From JADKCL01 sp046050405 (GTDB taxonomy: Bacteria; Bacteroidota; Bacteroidia; J057; JADKCL01), in NCBI GenBank assembly GCA_046050405.1, contig JBJOPY010000299.1, forward strand, positions 1-6,299: a stretch of DNA of 6,299 nucleotides, read 5' to 3'. Position numbers and translations under genes: made by a program. The notes beneath the pieces were generated by a model, which saw nothing but the letters and a program-made list of their open reading frames with translations, was not told the origin of the DNA and searched no databases. This document shows positions 5,506-6,299 of the stretch, one piece after another; position 1 is the first letter of the stretch, and the number at the start of each line of letters is the position of its first letter.

Positions 5506-6195
5506 TCAATCTCCGGCTGTCAACACAAACATCTTCGTCCACCACCTTCCGAGTTCATGGACGGCTTCGACGGTGAAGCCCTGCCGTTCCAGTTCCTCCC
5601 GGAGGTCGGATTCGGACTTCAGGGGATCATCGCATAGCCGCCGGCGGTAATGACCGGTTTTGCGTACGACATTCTCGATCAGGTAGATCCGTCCGTCACG
5701 CTTCAGTTTTCTCCGAATGTCGAGCAGCATGGCCGCTGGGTCGGAGAAGTGGTGGTAGCTTGCGGTCAAGAGCACCTTGTCAAATGTCCCCTCGGGGAGC
5801 ATCGTCTCCGTCTCGGTTCCGACCACCAGGTGAAACTCACTCCTCAGCGCGCCTCCGTGGACGGTGGAGTAGTACCGCTTCACGGCCTCCAGCTCCCGTG
5901 CATTCAGGCAGGCGGTGTCGATGTCCTCAATGTAAAAGGTCAGGCTGTCCTGACAGACGGCAAACATGGCCATCCGGTAGCCATTGCTCCCGCCCACATC
6001 GGCCACCACTTGACCCGCCTTCAGCCCGAGTGCCTTCAGTTCAGTCCCGTATGCTTTTCGGATCGATGCTTCCGATTCCAGGACGAATCCGCATCGGTAG
6101 GGCCGGGGGCTGGCGCGCTGGGCTTCCGAGGGGGAGGCGACCACCATGAGGAGAGGAATGAGCAGGGTGAAGGCCCTGAAGGTCAACGTAGGCAT
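5506..6195 (-). CDS. Class I SAM-dependent methyltransferase with a signal peptide
   Basis: This 229-residue protein has a Rossmann-type methyltransferase core. Motif I is VVADVGGSNGYRM (63-75, D66 and the G68-G69-x-x-G72 loop). An acidic turn follows the second strand at E90-D91-I92-D93. The strand-IV region GTFDKVLLTASYHHFSDP (136-153) precedes a helix and RDGRIYLIENV (167-177), typical of the fifth strand. Ahead of it, residues 1-25 look like a signal peptide: one Arg, a hydrophobic run FTLLIPLLMVVA (9-20), then SPSEA before Q26. The ATG at 6195 is well supported, because a TGA lies in frame nine bases upstream and there is no other ATG before it. Export is odd because SAM is made in the cytoplasm; the segment could instead be a membrane anchor. 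Some predicted methyltransferases with signal peptides exist in other phyla, with no known substrate. The substrate here is unknown. No promoter box is seen in the 104 bp upstream. Confidence 0.8.
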   Translation of the reverse strand: MPTLTFRAFTLLIPLLMVVASPSEAQRASPRPYRCGFVLESEASIRKAYGTELKALGLKAGQVVADVGGSNGYRMAMFAVCQDSLTFYIEDIDTACLNARELEAVKRYYSTVHGGALRSEFHLVVGTETETMLPEGTFDKVLLTASYHHFSDPAAMLLDIRRKLKRDGRIYLIENVVRKTGHYRRRLCDDPLKSESDLREELERQGFTVEAVHELGRWWTKMFVLTAGD

Positions 6196-6261
6196 CTCGT
6201 GTCGTCATCAGAGGTGGAGCATTGCGGTGAGGCTGGAATCATCTCCTGCCATTCCGCTGGT

Positions 6262-6294
6262 AGTGCCACCCTTCCCAAGGGGGGATCTGCCACT
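6262..6294. repeat. Imperfect palindrome resembling an interspersed intergenic repeat
   Basis: AGTG (6262-6265) pairs with CACT (6291-6294), and inside it CCxCCCTT (6266-6273) pairs with AAGGGxGG (6277-6284) around a CCC loop, with one mismatch and an internal loop. C-rich and G-rich arms of the CCCTT...AAGGG type are typical of short palindromic repeats scattered between genes in many Bacteroidota and cyanobacterial genomes. It is upstream of the methyltransferase gene and close to the window edge, so neither its full extent nor copy number can be judged. Confidence 0.35.
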
Positions 6295-6299
6295 TTGTG

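Overview
The window most likely comes from a Bacteroidota chromosome with a fairly high GC content (roughly high-50s percent by eye). Four things point there. The left edge holds the start of the Bacteroidota-type GlmU-like nucleotidyltransferase directly downstream of a cysteine-free type B ribosomal protein L31. Three genes are preceded by the Bacteroidota promoter box TAnnTTTG, 20-27 nt from where their leaders would begin. Most starts lack a Shine-Dalgarno sequence. The exported proteins have signal peptides ending in a small residue before Gln.

Layout, left to right. A partial glmU-like gene (1-151, minus) lies downstream of rpmE2 (251-502, minus), with a good intrinsic terminator between them. 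A 481-bp GC-rich stretch (503-983) has no convincing gene. Next is a PD-(D/E)XK nuclease gene of the Rpn / PDDEXK_2 family (984-1949, plus), with a textbook Shine-Dalgarno and a C-terminal tail made of seven perfect LEEKDK[A/T] heptads encoded by 21-bp tandem DNA repeats. A secreted MORN-variant repeat protein follows (2182-3924, plus). It converges with a secreted thioredoxin-fold protein (4001-5419, minus), 76 nt apart with a GC-rich hairpin between. Upstream of that, on the same strand, is an apparently exported SAM-dependent methyltransferase (5506-6195, minus). The right edge has an imperfect palindrome resembling interspersed intergenic repeats.

The genes do not form one operon or pathway. 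The left pair is housekeeping (translation, amino-sugar nucleotide metabolism). The nuclease gene is accessory and may belong to a family tied to horizontal exchange and phage defence. The three right-hand genes encode probable envelope or periplasmic proteins. I see no CRISPR array, tRNA, rRNA, or insertion sequence with terminal repeats, and no clear undescribed multi-gene system. The most interesting items are the nuclease with its expandable helical tail and possible internal start, and the signal-peptide-bearing methyltransferase.
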